Shown: positions 22,600 through 30,309 of the stretch, piece by piece | Layout: each line of letters begins with the position of its first letter | Position numbering within the stretch: position 1 is the stretch's first letter | Origin: a virus | Strand: one strand, 5' to 3' | Virus record (IMG/VR): IMGVR_UViG_3300021511_000281 | Coordinates: 1-31,452 of that record | Length of the DNA stretch: 31,452 nucleotides | Position numbers and translations under genes: made by a program | Notes under the pieces: generated by a model | Database searches by the model: none | What the model saw: the letters and a program-made list of their open reading frames with translations, nothing else | Told to the model about the DNA's origin: nothing

Positions 22600-24213
22600 A
22601 TGCTGATACCCGCGCAAAAATATATCGAGAAGAAAAACATTCCAGGCCTGGTCGCGAGCTACGAATTCGCAGGCTCGCCCGCTGCCCGTCGAGGCGAGAT
22701 CTGCGACTTGGCATATCCAGGTATCAACTCTGGCACGGTCTACGGGCGGCCTGCCGTGAGCTTCGACGGTGTTAACGATTATCTTGAGGTTGACACGCCG
22801 TTTGACGCTCTGGGCGGTCATCGCTACGCTGTGATGGCGGGTTGGTTTTATTTTGAAGGCTCTAATGATAAGACTATTCATCACAGTCGCTATTCTGGGG
22901 GAGCTTCTGTTCGAGTCCTTATTCGTTTATATTTTAATGATACCCTAGTCGTATCTTGTGCGACAGCTAAAGGTGATTCGTTAACGACCGAAATAACCAC
23001 TAACACCTTACCACAAGACCAATGGGTGTCGCTGCTCGTACTAGTGGATGCAGAGGATAACTTGTCCACAATATGGGTTAATGGCCAATTACTTGAGACC
23101 CTCGCAATGACACCAGCGTTTTCCCGTGATACTTTTGAAGCAGATGTGCCAGAAGATATTTTGTGGGGCATTCATCCTTCTATGGTCTATCAATATGACG
23201 GAAAAATGAAAAACCTTGCCATTGGTGGGTTTGATTCTCCGCCTACTCTGGCAGACGCAAAACGATTCCACAATTTCCCGCAGCAATGGTTAGCGGAGTT
23301 TGGCTTTGACGCTTGGTATCGCTGCAACGAGGGAGACGGTGGCGACATTATTGACTGGTCTGGTAATGGCCACACTATGAGTCGTGTGGGTGCGACCTGG
23401 GACACAGGAGCCAATGGCGGGGATAGCTGGGTCAAGGGCGTAGACGCGATTAACGATGCTACATGGACAGACCCAATGACTGATACGACCTTTGTTGTTG
23501 ACAATGGCTCTAGGTTTGCCGCTGATGATATTATCCGCGTGTCTGACTCTGCGGAGCTGATGCAAGTTACCAATGTCTCGACTAACACTCTGACAGATAC
23601 ACGAGGCTATCTTGGCACGACCGCCGAGGCTCTGGCTGATAACGATGTGCTGTTAATCCAAGGCGATAGCTTTTCACCTGATGGCAAGTACCATGACGGC
23701 GATAAAGATTATACAGAGCTGCCCGCCGCTGTAATGACAATCCTGGCTGGTAAGCCCGGCGGTAGTTTTGTTGCGACAGTGAGTCGCAATCGAATTGGTA
23801 TTAGGGAAACGTTGATAGAGGGTAGCATTGTCTCCGGCCTCACAAAGTTTGTTGTAGAATTTATGGCGGATAACAAAATCCGAGTAGGGGGACGCGACCG
23901 ACCTGGCACGTCGTTTCAGTCCAAGACAACCACGACCACATTTGCGACAACAGACCAGTTGCACATTGTTGGGATAATAGATATTGCTAACGACGACGTA
24001 TATATTTATGTCAATGGCGTGTTACAACCTACAACTGGCTCGCCTAGCTGGGCTAGTAGTAATTTTGACGGCACAGTCTATGGCAAGCCCAGGCTGTGGC
24101 GACAAGTCGGTGGTAATTATCCATTCCAAGGCTCCCCAAAAACAGCTCAATTTTACCCTCGTGTTTTGTCCGCGAACGAAATTCTCGCACTTTATAATCA
24201 AGGAAAATCATAA
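22600..24213 (+). CDS. Tail fibre with two LamG/concanavalin-A-like domains
   Basis: 537 residues. The first lectin-like domain covers ~15-205: AVSFDGVNDYLEVDTPF, MAGWFYFEGSN, DQWVSLLVLVDAEDNLSTIWVNGQ and MKNLAIGG. A linker with RCNEGDGGDIIDWSGNGHTM (LamG-like start) follows, then a central beta segment, and a second lectin-like domain ends about 530 (VGIIDIANDDVYIYVNGV, FYPRVLSANEILALYNQG). These domains bind glycans, so receptor recognition is likely. Beyond about 22850 the DNA becomes more AT-rich with different codon choice, suggesting that the receptor-binding part was exchanged. It overlaps the next gene by one base (TAATG). Confidence 0.75.
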   Translation: MLIPAQKYIEKKNIPGLVASYEFAGSPAARRGEICDLAYPGINSGTVYGRPAVSFDGVNDYLEVDTPFDALGGHRYAVMAGWFYFEGSNDKTIHHSRYSGGASVRVLIRLYFNDTLVVSCATAKGDSLTTEITTNTLPQDQWVSLLVLVDAEDNLSTIWVNGQLLETLAMTPAFSRDTFEADVPEDILWGIHPSMVYQYDGKMKNLAIGGFDSPPTLADAKRFHNFPQQWLAEFGFDAWYRCNEGDGGDIIDWSGNGHTMSRVGATWDTGANGGDSWVKGVDAINDATWTDPMTDTTFVVDNGSRFAADDIIRVSDSAELMQVTNVSTNTLTDTRGYLGTTAEALADNDVLLIQGDSFSPDGKYHDGDKDYTELPAAVMTILAGKPGGSFVATVSRNRIGIRETLIEGSIVSGLTKFVVEFMADNKIRVGGRDRPGTSFQSKTTTTTFATTDQLHIVGIIDIANDDVYIYVNGVLQPTTGSPSWASSNFDGTVYGKPRLWRQVGGNYPFQGSPKTAQFYPRVLSANEILALYNQGKS

Positions 24214-24575
24214 TGGACGAAGAAGCAGTAATCCCGAAAAGAAAACAAAACCCATCAAAGGCCGCTTATATAAAAGCAGGGCCTAAGATTAAGAAGAAGC
24301 TCGAAGACGATACTTTGCCGGAGAAGTTCAAGAAGTTCTTCCGCAAGGGGCCGGGTTCTCAGTTCGCAGACACTAAAGACGGCGGGATTATCTTCAAAAA
24401 TTGGGAAGATGCGATTCTCCCGCACGAGTCGAACAACGAAATTGACGTTGAGAATGTGCAGTTGTTTGCTGAGTTCGCTGTTTATGCGGACGGGTTAAAC
24501 GAACCGCTGACGAGCTTGGTAGTTGAGGACGCGAAGAAAGAGCTTCCTGAGCCTGAAGGCATGGTGGAGATTTAA
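24213..24575 (+). CDS. Small charged protein after the LamG fibre (assembly factor?)
   Basis: 120 residues. The N-terminus is Lys-rich (KRKQNPSKAAYIKAGPKIKKK), the C-terminus acidic (KKELPEPEGMVEI). The middle has FRKGPGSQFADTKDGGIIF and FAVYADGLNEPLTSL. It is coupled to the fibre gene and shares its lower GC, so it may have moved with it, perhaps as a fibre chaperone; that role is inferred from position only. Confidence 0.5.
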   Translation: MDEEAVIPKRKQNPSKAAYIKAGPKIKKKLEDDTLPEKFKKFFRKGPGSQFADTKDGGIIFKNWEDAILPHESNNEIDVENVQLFAEFAVYADGLNEPLTSLVVEDAKKELPEPEGMVEI

Positions 24576-24596
24576 GAATGATCTCTGCGTTCTCTG

Positions 24597-24616
24597 CCCA
24601 GCACTTATTTGCTGGG
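24597..24616 (+). other. Small hairpin between 24575 and 24644
   Basis: CCCAGCA (24597-24603), loop CTTATT, TGCTGGG (24610-24616): a perfect 7-bp stem. No U-run follows, so it is not a typical terminator. It lies where the gene chain is broken and the next start codon (24644) lacks a Shine-Dalgarno. Confidence 0.4.
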
Positions 24617-24643
24617 GCCTCCTGAATACTGCTCCTTAAAAAA

Positions 24644-25222
24644 ATGGCTGATGAATACAAAATCTACCGCCGCCCGTCTGAATCTGATGAGTGGGAGTAT
24701 GTCGACTCTGTCCCTGCGGGGACAGCCGAGGTCGTTGTCGCCCAGTTGCCCGAGACGACCTGGCAGTGGGGTATCTCGGTGGTTACGGCTGCTGGCGTCG
24801 AGTCTATGGGCAAGGCCGAGGTTATCGTCTCGGTCGACGAGTTCGGCTCGTATGCTTTGCCGCCCAACGCCCTGGTCTATGCCGCCGCCCGTCCGGTAGC
24901 CGGCGGGAAGATCGAGATTGACATCACCTACAATGGCCGGGGCCAGCTGGGCGTAGCCAGGAGCGTGCAACTCGCCCCGCTGGTCGACAATCATCCAGCC
25001 TGGGGTAGTCCTCTGGCCACGGTCAATGTCGGGGCCAGGCTGTCGCATCGCGTAGCCCGCCCGGATAATGTTTTCGCCGACGGCCAGATAATCCGCCTGG
25101 TAGCCAGGGCGATAACCGCCGACGCCCCGCCGGGTCTTGGGCCGGTCTACATCCTCCCGCTGACGGTAGCCCAGTCAACAGGCCCGCCAGCGATAGAGCA
25201 CCTGGAGGCCAGCCAACTATGA
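24644..25222 (+). CDS. Tail protein with fibronectin III-like domain
   Basis: 192 residues, beta-rich. The first ~65 residues (YKIYRRPSESDEWEYVDSV, then TWQWGISVVTAAGVES) match the strand pattern of an FnIII domain. A second beta-rich part follows (KIEIDITYNGRG, IIRLVARAIT). It resembles tail proteins that surround the tail tip. The ATG follows an A-run with no obvious ribosome site; a stop codon upstream in frame excludes a longer gene. The end overlaps the next start by ATGA. Confidence 0.55.
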   Translation: MADEYKIYRRPSESDEWEYVDSVPAGTAEVVVAQLPETTWQWGISVVTAAGVESMGKAEVIVSVDEFGSYALPPNALVYAAARPVAGGKIEIDITYNGRGQLGVARSVQLAPLVDNHPAWGSPLATVNVGARLSHRVARPDNVFADGQIIRLVARAITADAPPGLGPVYILPLTVAQSTGPPAIEHLEASQL

Positions 25223-27519
25223 CTGATTTGCTAACAGACACAGCGGCGCCATATGTGATGATACGTGATAACTGGGCGGACGACTGGCAGTTTTCGCCAT
25301 GGTTGGATGTAGTGTCTTGTAATATAGCCCTCCCCCCGACGATGTCCGAGGCTACGTTGCGTTGGCGATATGGCAGCATTCGCAAGCCTGGCGACGATAC
25401 GTTTCGGAAATATTCGCCACCGCTCGACGGTCTGCTCAAATGCTGGGTGCGTATCATCCAGCCGGACATGGAGACTGTTTTGTGGACGGGCCGGATAACC
25501 TCCTCTCGCGATATGCCCGGCGGCATGTTCCCCGACGATGTTAACAGGCGTATACCCACCGGCGATATGGAGTTTAAGGCTCATGGGTTGGAGTATCTCC
25601 TGAACCGTTATTGCGACATCAACGGCAGTCATATTTATGACGGTAGCCAGCTGCAGCTGACCGACGCGATATTGCCGTTCAATTTGCGGCCTGCCCGCGG
25701 GCTGTCCCTGACCGGCAATCGTTCGAAGGAGAAGCACGCTCTGCCCAACGGGGTGGAGTGTTATGTGTTTTCCCCCAACGGGGTGGAGTGGACGGCGTAT
25801 GACGTTATCGAATATCTTCTGGCTGCCTGGGGGCCGGAGGAACCATACTTCACTTTGTACGAGGCCCCGGCGAGCGAGAACCTTAAAAAGGTTATCGACG
25901 TCTGGCCCCAGCTGCGACAGTTGGGCGAGAATATCAGTGCCATCGCCCGCCGCCAGCGTGGTTTTGCCTGGGGTATCGTTTACCCGGAAAGTGCGGAGGA
26001 ACCGAACATTGGTATTACAAGCGTGTTCGATTCCCCTGTTACGCTCGCGGGGGTGGAGCTGGTGGAAAACCAATATCAATACGATGTGGATTTGGATGAG
26101 GATACCGCGTCCCTGGATGTCGAGGATGATGATGTTTCCGGCCTGGTTACGGTCGAGACTACCAAGAGCCTTGACGCCCAATATGATGAGATCGTCGTTG
26201 AGGGTGAGCCGATGTTGGTTTGCGGCACGGTGTCGGTTGCCTCTGGCACGCTCAAGGCCGGGTGGAAAGGGACGGACGCGACCGCGTACAACACCGCCAG
26301 CGAGGAGGAACGACGCAACACCCGATATCGCAAGGTCTATGCGGCGTTTGAATTGGCCGCTACCAAGGCCGAGCAACTTTTCGCCATTGGCGACGGTACC
26401 AGAGGTGGCCCGCCGAAAATTGACGACAACGGTAAAGTCGACTGGGAAAACCCGGACAACCCCGCGGGACTGTACCTGACCGGCAAGACTTTGCAGCGTC
26501 AGATACCGTTGGCCAATGACGCCGCCACGTTCACCCCCGCCACGCCGGATGAGTTTTTAACTCCGCTGGTGTGGATAAAGACGGAGGCTGATGACCTTTA
26601 TGTCCCGCTGCACAAGCTCAAGGATTATGATGAAACTTACCCGAACCTGAGCGTCTGGATGCTGGATGACCGGTTGGGTTTTCGTGTGCAACCTACTCCA
26701 CAGCATTTTTTGGGGCTGGGCCAATTCACGGGCGACGCGGACAAACTCCCCGAGTTGGACTGGCGGAAATTGTATGCGACGGTTGCTCTGTGGGCCGACG
26801 AGCGGCTGTCGGTTCGCGTGGTTTTGCGGACGGTAAAAGATTTCCCCCGCCGGCTGCGGATCCGCGTACCCGACGCTCAATGCTGGGTGTTGATGCCGTC
26901 CACCAAATGGAAGGTCGCCGACGGCGGCTCGTCGCTGGGCGGGCACCCCAACGGCACCGACGGGCAGGTCTTGCGGAACGACCGCGAACGACTGGCGGCG
27001 GTGGCGGCGATGGCCAAGGCGTGGTACGGCAAGCCCCGCCGGGCTATCAAGCTGGACTACAAAAGATTCACGACAAATTTTTTGCCGGGCGAGATGATCA
27101 AAAATTTGCAGGTCAATGGCCAGTCCACCAGCGTCCGGGCGGTGATTAGTAATGTCGAGTGGAATTTTGAAGAGGGCACTACGACCGTCCAGACCGACTT
27201 TGCCGAGCTGGACGCCGTGGGCATGGTTTTTGGCGGCGGCGGTAGCGTCGGCGTCGGTGGGGGAGGGTCTATGTCCGCTGCTCCGGCGGCGATGATATCT
27301 GCCGCCACGGCCCAGGGCCAGGCCCAGGCGGAGGTGGCTCCGGGCGGTACATCCGGCACCCTGGGTCAGGCCGAGCCAAACCTCCCCGCGATCGCCGCGG
27401 CAGAACCAGCAGGCCGGCGAGTAGACGGGCTGCCGGGGATGGTCAATCAGCTTACATCACTGGGGGGGATTATCACGCCTATTTACGACTACCCCATGAT
27501 GATCGACCCGGAAGAATAA
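25219..27519 (+). CDS. Large tail tip / baseplate hub-like protein
   Basis: 766 residues. The N-terminal ~120 residues (VSCNIALPPTMSEATLRWRYG, VRIIQPDMETVLWTGRIT) look like a hub or distal tail domain. The mid part includes YDVIEYLLAAWGPEEPYF, and QLRQLGENISAIARRQRGFAWGI. Residues ~600-700 are beta-rich (AIKLDYKRFTTNFLPGE). The C-terminus is a Gly/Ala linker (VGVGGGGSMSAAPAA) and tail. Overall plan suggests the siphovirus tip (lambda gpJ-like place), but no family match is certain. A 17-bp direct repeat (encoding PNGVE twice) at about 25744-25790 is a small local duplication. Confidence 0.6.
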   Translation: MTDLLTDTAAPYVMIRDNWADDWQFSPWLDVVSCNIALPPTMSEATLRWRYGSIRKPGDDTFRKYSPPLDGLLKCWVRIIQPDMETVLWTGRITSSRDMPGGMFPDDVNRRIPTGDMEFKAHGLEYLLNRYCDINGSHIYDGSQLQLTDAILPFNLRPARGLSLTGNRSKEKHALPNGVECYVFSPNGVEWTAYDVIEYLLAAWGPEEPYFTLYEAPASENLKKVIDVWPQLRQLGENISAIARRQRGFAWGIVYPESAEEPNIGITSVFDSPVTLAGVELVENQYQYDVDLDEDTASLDVEDDDVSGLVTVETTKSLDAQYDEIVVEGEPMLVCGTVSVASGTLKAGWKGTDATAYNTASEEERRNTRYRKVYAAFELAATKAEQLFAIGDGTRGGPPKIDDNGKVDWENPDNPAGLYLTGKTLQRQIPLANDAATFTPATPDEFLTPLVWIKTEADDLYVPLHKLKDYDETYPNLSVWMLDDRLGFRVQPTPQHFLGLGQFTGDADKLPELDWRKLYATVALWADERLSVRVVLRTVKDFPRRLRIRVPDAQCWVLMPSTKWKVADGGSSLGGHPNGTDGQVLRNDRERLAAVAAMAKAWYGKPRRAIKLDYKRFTTNFLPGEMIKNLQVNGQSTSVRAVISNVEWNFEEGTTTVQTDFAELDAVGMVFGGGGSVGVGGGGSMSAAPAAMISAATAQGQAQAEVAPGGTSGTLGQAEPNLPAIAAAEPAGRRVDGLPGMVNQLTSLGGIITPIYDYPMMIDPEE

Positions 27520-27520
27520 A

Positions 27521-29770
27521 ATGGCTGGATGGACTGGGACATGGCCTGCGGATTTTGACACGAACTACCGCACGTGGGATTTTTACAAACAGTTCGCCAA
27601 GGCCATCTGGGAACGCGAGCAGGCTGTCTTCGGCAACGCTGACGCCGACTGGCCCTTCGACGATGCCGAGGGCAATGAAAACTGGGGCCAGATAGATTAT
27701 TACGACCTGCTGCCTCCACCGGAACCTTCACTTAATGAAGTCTGGCTCCCTCCTCGATACGCCGAGCATTTTAGACCTGCTCCGCAACATATCCTCGACG
27801 ACCCTACCAATAATCCGCCAAGCAACCCTAATCATACCGATATTTATTACGTGGCCGATTCTCCGACCGGCGCCTGGGCAGGACACCCAAACTCCCGGGC
27901 TTCGTGGATAAGACATTGGGTGTGGGAGGGCGAGTGGATAAATAAGAGTTATTGGGAATTTTCCAAGCTAGAGGAAAAGCTCTATTACCACTCCAACGAC
28001 TATCCGCTGCATAAATACTGGGTGTTTCATAATGACCAATGGGGCGACATGGGCGAATACTCCGGCCCCGTTACATGGCAAGGGATAATTTATAAATGGG
28101 ATGGCTCGGCATGGGACGCAGTGCCGAGCCGCGACACCGCGCACCCCAACGAAAAATCTATTTGGCGAGGCCCGAATGGCAGAGTATTTGTTACCTATGG
28201 TGTTCCCCAAGGCCCCGCTACGCCTCCCGCTACGCCTCACAAGGCATATGACAATCCCAATTATCACCCGCGAGATTTGCCAGGCTGGGGAGATTTGCAA
28301 AAAACATTACATCGCCGAGCTGGTGCCTTTTTTTTAGATGATATTCCCGACGAGATAACTGCTATAAGTGGCGATATTGTCGCTTTTTGGGATGCCTGCG
28401 GTATTCCGCCCGAGCACAAACCGAATGAGTATATGTCGCTTTGGGATGGTAACATGCTCGTCGATTGGTGGAACGGCGACTATATGCCACATTTATATCC
28501 CGAGGGGTTTCGGTTCGCCTGCTCAAATAATTATCCCGGCCATGCCGGACAAATTGGCACGCTGCACTGGATATTAAACGGCGAGGGAAAAGTTGAGCAG
28601 GGCGGTGAAGGTGATGCCTATAATTTAACCTTCGAAACGCCTGCCGATGGTTACCGAGTCGACAGCCTCGGCTATACCTATCGCTACAATGCCGCCGAAT
28701 CGCAGTGGATAAAAACCTATAATAATGGCAGCTTCACCCGTAAATATCCCCGCCGGATTTCATCTCTCGATGCTGAAACAGATCAAGAAGGTAATGACGC
28801 TGCCATAGGCCAACGGGCCAGGTTTGTCGGCCCGCCGGGGGGCGGCGATATACCGCTGAACCATATTGTCTCAGCGTCCAGCTCTCCGCCAGACCCTCCC
28901 GAGGATAACTACCTGGTGCTGGATAATGCCACTGGCGATTGGGCTGGACACGAGGGGAAATATGTCCGATGGAACGGGTATAACTGGACATTTTACGGTC
29001 AGGGTAATCTCGCGTGTTATGCGTGTGGCGTAAACAGGGGAACGCAAACGGGCGATCCTGTTCTGCCTCGCCGCGGTTATTACATTCGTCGTGTGCCGCC
29101 GGAATCCTATGTCCATAGTAATGGCCATTGGCAAAAAATCGACGGCAAAATCTACGAGTACGATGGCGAGAAATGGCTCCTGGCCGAAGACCAATCCGCC
29201 GGGCCGGACATCATTACAACTTATGGTTATGCAAGGCCAGGCGACATTATTGGCCCGTGGATTTTCAATGAACTTTATGGTGGCATAAACGTCTTGAAAA
29301 AAACATGTAGCGATGCGGGCATTTGCAATAACCCATCAGGAGGCGATACGGTAACATGGAAATGGTGGCAGAATTACGATAGTGAGGGATGGGAGTTGTT
29401 AGGCTCCGGCGCTGATGCCCATGTGGGTAGTCAGACATACACTTATTCGGAACACCAAGGTAACAGCAACGAATACTCAACAACAACATCGCCATATTTC
29501 GGTAGCCTAGCCGATGTGCCAGACAGGTTAGTAGCCGCTCATTGGTACCAGTCGCCTTGGCATACTCAGCCAGCTCATGGAGGCGGGGAAACCGACTACA
29601 TGGAAAATGAGCCAATCCATTACACTCATTTTGCGACGGGTACGCATTCAGGGAAAATGGCGTGCCCAACTCGATTTTTTGAAGACCTTGGCCCGTCCAC
29701 CAACAATTCGCCGCTCTGGGATGTTATCGAGAAAGCAATTTTCGAATGGGACTTTGAGTATCAAGCCTAG
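27521..29770 (+). CDS. Trp/Tyr-rich tail fibre with repeated binding modules
   Basis: 749 residues, unusually rich in Trp, Tyr, Asp, Gly and Pro. At least five short beta modules of pattern (Y/W)-x-(W/Y)-(D/N)-G-x-x-W recur (IIYKWDGSAWDAV, KYVRWNGYNWTFY, IYEYDGEKWLLAED, and looser ones). The phrase TGAWAGH/TGDWAGH occurs twice, before such modules. These are hallmarks of phage fibre modules of the DUF2793 type, probably sugar-binding. It starts 2 nt after the hub gene. Its stop overlaps the convergent nuclease gene's stop by 2 bases, leaving no room for a shared terminator. Confidence 0.65.
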   Translation: MAGWTGTWPADFDTNYRTWDFYKQFAKAIWEREQAVFGNADADWPFDDAEGNENWGQIDYYDLLPPPEPSLNEVWLPPRYAEHFRPAPQHILDDPTNNPPSNPNHTDIYYVADSPTGAWAGHPNSRASWIRHWVWEGEWINKSYWEFSKLEEKLYYHSNDYPLHKYWVFHNDQWGDMGEYSGPVTWQGIIYKWDGSAWDAVPSRDTAHPNEKSIWRGPNGRVFVTYGVPQGPATPPATPHKAYDNPNYHPRDLPGWGDLQKTLHRRAGAFFLDDIPDEITAISGDIVAFWDACGIPPEHKPNEYMSLWDGNMLVDWWNGDYMPHLYPEGFRFACSNNYPGHAGQIGTLHWILNGEGKVEQGGEGDAYNLTFETPADGYRVDSLGYTYRYNAAESQWIKTYNNGSFTRKYPRRISSLDAETDQEGNDAAIGQRARFVGPPGGGDIPLNHIVSASSSPPDPPEDNYLVLDNATGDWAGHEGKYVRWNGYNWTFYGQGNLACYACGVNRGTQTGDPVLPRRGYYIRRVPPESYVHSNGHWQKIDGKIYEYDGEKWLLAEDQSAGPDIITTYGYARPGDIIGPWIFNELYGGINVLKKTCSDAGICNNPSGGDTVTWKWWQNYDSEGWELLGSGADAHVGSQTYTYSEHQGNSNEYSTTTSPYFGSLADVPDRLVAAHWYQSPWHTQPAHGGGETDYMENEPIHYTHFATGTHSGKMACPTRFFEDLGPSTNNSPLWDVIEKAIFEWDFEYQA

Positions 29771-30255
29771 CGTTTCTTTTTCCGCTTCCCGCCCCGGCCA
29801 TAGTTCGTCCAGCCTAGTTTTCGCATCTGCTCGTTGATGGATTGTCGCGGGGCTATTTTAGATTTCGGATTTCGGATTTTGGAATTGTCGCCTGGCCACA
29901 GCGTGCCCAGCAGTCTGCCGTAGTAGCCTCGCTTACGTTTGGCGTTTGGGTAGGTCAGTCTCACCCGCTGGCCAGCCAGGCGTGTCAGGTCGGCCTTGGC
30001 CTGGTCGTAGAGTTCCTCGCCCCGCTCGGGCGCGTAGACCCTCAGCAGCCTCACCCGCTGCCGCAGCACCGCCCCGTCGGCCAGCGGCACGCCAATGTCC
30101 AGCGTGTCGCCATCGACCACCCTCAACACGGCGTAGCAGCCCGGCGGCGGCACATCCACCACCAGGCCACCGGCGCCGACGCCGCCACAGCCCGCAAGCA
30201 GGCAAATAGGGAATAGGCAAATAGGGAATAGGCAATAGGGAATAGTCTTTCGCAT
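29767..30255 (-). CDS. Staphylococcal-nuclease-like lipoprotein
   Basis: 162 residues. The N-terminus is a lipoprotein signal: MRKT, a Leu/Ile/Phe/Cys-rich core, lipobox LLAGC with Cys23. The SNase fold follows from ~40: VVDGDTLDI (46-54, Asp49/50 region), RLLRVYAPE (69-77; Arg69 and Glu77 match SNase Arg35 and Glu43), and YYGRLLGTL with Arg114 in the place of SNase Arg87. The usual calcium-binding Asp40 is Tyr74 here. The tail is very basic (GGKRKKKR). Both the signal peptide (bases 30199-30252) and an internal stretch (NSKIRNPKSKI) are encoded by heptamer repeats. It is minus-strand, between tail and integrase genes, and could be a secreted or membrane-anchored nuclease for superinfection exclusion or DNA scavenging. 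A second, shorter start is not obvious. Confidence 0.75.
   Translation of the reverse strand: MRKTIPYCLFPICLFPICLLAGCGGVGAGGLVVDVPPPGCYAVLRVVDGDTLDIGVPLADGAVLRQRVRLLRVYAPERGEELYDQAKADLTRLAGQRVRLTYPNAKRKRGYYGRLLGTLWPGDNSKIRNPKSKIAPRQSINEQMRKLGWTNYGRGGKRKKKR
29855..29886 (-). repeat. Heptamer repeat, GATTTCG/TCCAAAA family, inside the nuclease gene
   Basis: Units GATTTCG, GATTTCG, GATTTTG on the plus strand. On the coding strand they encode NSKIRNPKSKI between the nuclease core and its C-terminal tail, in frame. The same family lies in the integrase gene at 30479-30512. Confidence 0.8.
30199..30245 (-). repeat. Heptamer repeat, AATAGGC family, encoding a signal peptide
   Basis: About six units of AATAGGG/AATAGGC (one AAATAGGG). 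Read on the minus strand they encode the Pro-Ile-Cys-Leu-Phe repeats of the nuclease's signal peptide, up to the lipobox. Confidence 0.85.
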
Positions 30256-30270
30256 TTTCCGTGTCTTTCG

Positions 30271-30305
30271 CTTTTACTGATTACTGATTACTGATTACTG
30301 ATAAC
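30271..30305 (-). repeat. Heptamer repeat, CAGTAAT family, between integrase and nuclease genes
   Basis: Four phased units of CAGTAAT/CAGTAAA (minus strand) with flanking GAAAGAC motifs. It starts 5 bases after the integrase stop and fills most of the gap to the nuclease start, repeating the gene-junction placement. Confidence 0.85.
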
Positions 30306-30309
30306 TTTT

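Noticed and set aside
25231-26376. Minus-strand frame of 381 codons opposite the tail tip gene
   Set aside because: No recognisable features; the plus-strand gene covers it with continuous, protein-like sequence.
25763-26479. Plus-strand frame of 238 codons in another phase inside the tail tip gene
   Set aside because: Arg/Ser/Pro-rich shadow translation of the true frame.
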